The notes under the pieces: generated by a model | Databases searched by the model: none | Told to the model about the DNA's origin: nothing | What the model saw: only the letters and a program-made list of their open reading frames with translations | Shown: positions 6,191-8,356 of the stretch, piece by piece | How the letters are laid out: each line of letters opens with the position of its first letter | Numbering within the stretch: the stretch's first letter is position 1 | Program-made: the position numbers and the translations under genes | Assembly (NCBI GenBank): GCA_963649145.1 | Contig: CAVJGI010000089.1 | Coordinates: 1 to 8,356, forward strand | Length of the DNA: 8,356 nucleotides | Source: SVKR01 sp963649145 | GTDB taxonomy: Bacteria; Bacillota; Clostridia; Oscillospirales; Oscillospiraceae | Direction of reading: 5' to 3'

Positions 6191-6570
6191 GGTGTCTCCT
6201 CCCCGACGGTCAGTCTTGCGCGGTTGGCCTCCAGAATGCCGCTGCCGATGCCCTTGACGTTCGTGAGCTCGTCCACGGTCTGGAACGCCCCGTGCTCGGC
6301 GCGGTAATCGAGAATGCGCTGCGCCAGCACCTCGCCGACGCCCTGAAGCGTCCGCAGCGCCGCCTCGTCCGCAGTGTTGATGTTGACGGGTGCGTCCGCC
6401 GACGGCTCCGGCTCCGCCGTTTCCGCCGCCGCCGTCGGCGCGGGCGTGCCCAGCTCCGTCACAGTGATCTCCGCCGGAGCGCGGCGTGCGCCGTACTGAA
6501 ATCCCAGCAGAAGCAGAAAGAGCGCTGCCGTGATCCCGACCGCCCAGATCTCGCTTTTTTGCAGTTTCAT
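6187..6570 (-). CDS. ComEA-like helix-hairpin-helix DNA-binding protein
   Basis: The 127-residue product has one N-terminal membrane helix (about 9-25), a Pro/Ala/Glu-rich linker (about 28-60) and a C-terminal ComEA-type double helix-hairpin-helix domain (about 61-122) starting VNINTADEAAL, with hairpins LQGVGEVLAQRI and VKGIGSGILEANRARL. Family members bind double-stranded DNA without sequence specificity, and in Bacillus ComEA is the membrane DNA receptor for transformation. This protein is much shorter than Bacillus ComEA (about 200 residues), because the region between membrane anchor and HhH domain is only a flexible linker. No comEC or other uptake gene is visible, so competence is not shown. 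It is the first gene of the presumed minus-strand operon, and its stop overlaps the regulator start. The ribosome site is weak (GGGAACGG). Confidence 0.85.
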   Translation of the reverse strand: MKLQKSEIWAVGITAALFLLLLGFQYGARRAPAEITVTELGTPAPTAAAETAEPEPSADAPVNINTADEAALRTLQGVGEVLAQRILDYRAEHGAFQTVDELTNVKGIGSGILEANRARLTVGEETP

Positions 6571-6590
6571 ATCCGTTCCCTATTTTATGG

Positions 6591-6619
6591 TTGCTTTTCC
6601 GAAGAAAATTTCATATAAT
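6591..6619 (+). promoter_or_regulatory. Sigma-A-type promoter of the carboxypeptidase gene
   Basis: TTGCTT at 6591-6596 and a perfect TATAAT at 6614-6619 are separated by exactly 17 bases. Transcription should start near 6626, leaving a leader of about 60 bases. The spacing and -10 match the vegetative consensus, so constitutive expression, possibly modulated by the neighbouring two-component system, is expected. Confidence 0.8.
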
Positions 6620-6676
6620 CAAGATGATAAAATGATGCAGCTATCGCGTATCTTTTTTCATCATACCATACTTTGC

Positions 6677-6682
6677 GGGAGA
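6677..6682 (+). promoter_or_regulatory. Ribosome binding site deciding the carboxypeptidase start
   Basis: GGGAGA lies 5 bases before the ATG at 6688. A TTG five codons upstream (6673) would place this motif inside the coding region and has no ribosome site of its own, so the ATG is preferred; it also leads directly into the signal peptide. Confidence 0.75.
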
Positions 6683-6687
6683 ATGAC

Positions 6688-8220
6688 ATGAAAAAAATCA
6701 AGTTTTTTCCGATAATTTTGCTCGTCTGCCTTCTGACGGCGCTGCTCGCCGTCCCCGCCGCGGCGCTGACGGAGCCGGAGACCGGCGCGGCAGCCGTGCT
6801 CGTGCTCGACCGTCCGACCGGCGAGGTGCTCTATGAGAAGAACGCGGACACCCAGTCCAACCCCGCGTCCACGACGAAGATCATGACCGTGCTCCTCGCC
6901 GTGGAGGCGATTGAGAACGGTGAAGCCGCCCTGACGGACGAGGTAACCGCCTCCGCGACCGCCTTTGAGGGGCTCTCCGCCGACGGCAGCACCGCCGGCA
7001 TCCGCAGCGGCGAGACGATGACGCTTGAGCAGCTGCTCTACTGCACGATGCTCTCCAGCGCGAACGAGGCGTGCAACATCATCGCCGAGCACCTCTGCGG
7101 CTCCGTCAGCGCCTTCGTCGCCCGCATGAACGAGCGCGCGGCGGAGCTCGGCTGCACCGGCACGCACTACGCAAACACCCACGGCCTCACCGACAGCAAT
7201 CATTACACCACGGCGCGCGACATGGGTCTCATCGCGCTGGAGGCGTCCAACCACCCGCTTTTCATGACGCTCTGCGGCACCGCGGAATACACCGTCCCCG
7301 CGACGAATCTCGCCGGGGCGCGCTCCCTCACGAACTCCAACGCCCTGCTGACCGAAAAGTCCATGTACGGCGCGGGCTTCCTCTATGACGGCGTGTCCGG
7401 CATGAAGACGGGTCACACGAGCGCCGCGGGCTACTGCCTTGTCTCCACCGCCGAGCGCGACGACCGCGAGCTGCTCTGCGTCGTCTACGGCGACGCGACG
7501 AGCTCCGCCTGCTTCACGGACAGCAAAACGCTGCTCGACTGGGCGCTCGATAATTACAGCTACCAGAACGTCCTCCGCTCCGACGAAAACATCGCCTCCG
7601 TCGACGTCTCGCTCGGCACGGATACGGATTATGTTAACCTCCGCCCCGCCGGGGACATCACGATGCTGCTGGCGAACGACTATGACCCCAACGACTTCAC
7701 GCTGGACATCGTGGTCTACGCCCTGCGCGACGGCAAGGTGCTCACCGCGCCGATCACCGCCGGCGAGGTGCTCGGCGAGGTCAGCGTCATGCGGGACGGC
7801 CGCACCTGCGGCACCGTGAAGCTGCTCGCCGCCTCCAGCGTGGAGCTCAGCCGCTGGGAGTATATCAAGAGCGAGCTGCACCGCACCACGCAGACGACGG
7901 CGTTCAAGCTTATCCTGTTCGGCGTGATCCTGCTCGTCGTGGTCTACGTCGTCTGGGTCGTGCTCTACCGCTCCCGCCGCCGGAAATACACCCGCGCCGT
8001 CCGCGCCGGAGCCGGCCGCCACGTCGCCGCCCCCCAGCGCCCCGTAGCCCCAGAGCCGGAGGAGACCCCGATCGAGTTCTTCACCGACGACTACGCCGCC
8101 CCGGAAACGCCCCCCGCCCCAGAACAGCCCGAACCCGTCCACGAAGCGCAGGAAACCGATTCGCTCTTCGCTGATAAGGCAGATCGGGACTATTTTGAAG
8201 AATTCTTCAAAGGAAAATAA
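6688..8220 (+). CDS. dacF: D-alanyl-D-alanine carboxypeptidase (DacF-like) with cytoplasmic tail
   Basis: The 510-residue product is a low-molecular-weight penicillin-binding protein of peptidase family S11, which removes the terminal D-Ala of peptidoglycan stem peptides outside the membrane. A signal peptide spans about 1-26 (lysines, hydrophobic core, AAA-type end). The catalytic motifs are intact: S61-T-T-K64 with nucleophile S61, S124-A-N126, and K240-T-G242. A beta-rich C-terminal domain follows (about 300-385), then a membrane helix at about 405-427 and a basic stop-transfer RSRRRK. Unlike the typical DacF of about 390 residues, which ends in an amphipathic or membrane anchor, this one continues with about 80 residues rich in Pro, Glu and Asp, ending EEFFKGK. 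By topology this tail is cytoplasmic and could bind a partner. Function is firm; the exact Dac subtype and the tail's role are inferred. Confidence 0.9.
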   Translation: MKKIKFFPIILLVCLLTALLAVPAAALTEPETGAAAVLVLDRPTGEVLYEKNADTQSNPASTTKIMTVLLAVEAIENGEAALTDEVTASATAFEGLSADGSTAGIRSGETMTLEQLLYCTMLSSANEACNIIAEHLCGSVSAFVARMNERAAELGCTGTHYANTHGLTDSNHYTTARDMGLIALEASNHPLFMTLCGTAEYTVPATNLAGARSLTNSNALLTEKSMYGAGFLYDGVSGMKTGHTSAAGYCLVSTAERDDRELLCVVYGDATSSACFTDSKTLLDWALDNYSYQNVLRSDENIASVDVSLGTDTDYVNLRPAGDITMLLANDYDPNDFTLDIVVYALRDGKVLTAPITAGEVLGEVSVMRDGRTCGTVKLLAASSVELSRWEYIKSELHRTTQTTAFKLILFGVILLVVVYVVWVVLYRSRRRKYTRAVRAGAGRHVAAPQRPVAPEPEETPIEFFTDDYAAPETPPAPEQPEPVHEAQETDSLFADKADRDYFEEFFKGK

Positions 8221-8239
8221 AACAGTAAAAAAACGGAAA

Positions 8240-8269
8240 AAGCGCCCCTGCCGAACGGCAGGGGCGCTT
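8240..8269. terminator. GC-rich hairpin after the carboxypeptidase gene
   Basis: AAGCGCCCCTGCC (8240-8252) pairs with GGCAGGGGCGCTT (8257-8269), a 13-bp stem with a GAAC loop, starting 19 bases past the stop. It is preceded on the plus strand by runs of A (8227-8233 and 8237-8241) and followed by CAGGCTGTCAAAAAA rather than a T-run. On the minus strand it is followed by TTTTCCG and eight T-rich bases, so it would also stop leftward transcription entering from beyond the window. It resembles the symporter hairpin in having the stronger U-run on the antisense side. Confidence 0.8.
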
Positions 8270-8274
8270 CAGGC

Positions 8275-8356
8275 TGTCAAAAAAGTCTTATCAACGCGGC
8301 GCAGCCGCACAATTTAAAGGCCTCCCTGTGCAAGGGAGGCTGTCAGCCGAAGGCTG
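8275..8356 (+). repeat. Hairpin-rich dispersed repeat, right copy (cut by window end)
   Basis: This is the second copy of the repeat seen at 111-188, in inverted orientation, sharing the TGTCAAAAAA end (8275-8284) and the 41-base core at 8307-8347. Its hairpins are GCGGC (8296-8300) with GCCGC (8304-8308); GCCTCCCT (8320-8327) with AGGGAGGC (8333-8340); and GTCAGCC (8342-8348) with GGCTG (8352-8356), whose second arm runs off the window. Compared with the left copy it has about ten more bases between the A-run and the first hairpin. It starts 5 bases past the base of the hairpin that follows the carboxypeptidase gene. No coding capacity is seen. Confidence 0.8.

Larger units (their letters stand above)
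6571..6687. other. Divergent intergenic region
   Basis: This AT-rich gap separates the ComEA-like gene (minus) from the carboxypeptidase gene (plus). The plus-strand promoter is clear. For the minus strand only a weak candidate is seen, TAAAAT at about 6580-6585 close to the ATG, without a good -35 box. The start of the minus-strand operon is therefore not well located. Both directions share this region, so one regulator could act on both transcripts. Confidence 0.5.

Noticed and set aside
6661..8142. 493-codon minus-strand open frame opposite the carboxypeptidase gene
   Set aside because: Its translation is a low-complexity Gly/Ala/Arg/Val/His-rich product with no recognisable domain, and it mirrors a gene with intact catalytic motifs, signal peptide, promoter and ribosome site. 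Long antisense frames are common in GC-rich DNA.

Overview
The window looks like a chromosomal piece of a GC-rich Clostridia (Firmicutes), probably from the gut-associated Oscillospiraceae/Ruminococcaceae-like groups. The basis is a set of Gram-positive families (DacF-type carboxypeptidase, ComEA-type DNA-binding protein, YqeG-type HAD phosphatase, OmpR/PhoR-type two-component pair), strong purine-rich ribosome binding sites, GC-rich codons with AT-rich intergenic gaps, and short hairpin-rich dispersed repeats. This placement is inference from family content; no rRNA or other phylogenetic marker is present.

Layout from left to right. Bases 1-186 are non-coding and hold one copy of a hairpin-rich repeat. 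A sodium:solute symporter of the PutP (proline) type lies on the minus strand at 236-1693, with a long hairpin just past its stop. A 188-base AT-rich gap follows, containing a perfect 14-bp inverted repeat that encloses a likely extended -10 promoter for the symporter. Next comes a tight minus-strand series, in transcription order: ComEA-like helix-hairpin-helix protein (6570-6187), OmpR-family response regulator (6190-5504), sensor histidine kinase (5491-4043), YqeG-like HAD phosphatase (4046-3546), galactokinase-like GHMP kinase (3534-2500) and TetR-family repressor (2481-1882). Two pairs overlap by four bases as ATGA and the other gaps are at most about 20 bases, so these six genes probably form one operon. 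A divergent plus-strand gene at 6688-8220 encodes a penicillin-binding D-Ala-D-Ala carboxypeptidase with an extra cytoplasmic tail, driven by a clear sigma-A-type promoter. It is followed by a hairpin and a second copy of the repeat, cut by the window end.

How the genes may work together. The kinase and regulator form a complete phosphorelay with an extracellular Cache-like sensor. Its targets cannot be read from the window, but the divergent cell-wall carboxypeptidase and the co-transcribed genes are natural candidates. The TetR protein is encoded immediately upstream of the symporter, whose promoter lies within a large inverted repeat, so local control of the symporter by TetR is a reasonable guess.

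The most notable unexplained signal is the repeat. Its two copies lie in inverted orientation at the two ends of the window, share a 41-base identical core, contain three hairpins in each copy (two of which differ between copies by compensating changes), and each begins directly at the base of the hairpin that follows a gene, in the same orientation relative to that gene. I see no CRISPR array, tRNA, rRNA, transposase or defence system. The protein-coding genes belong to known families.
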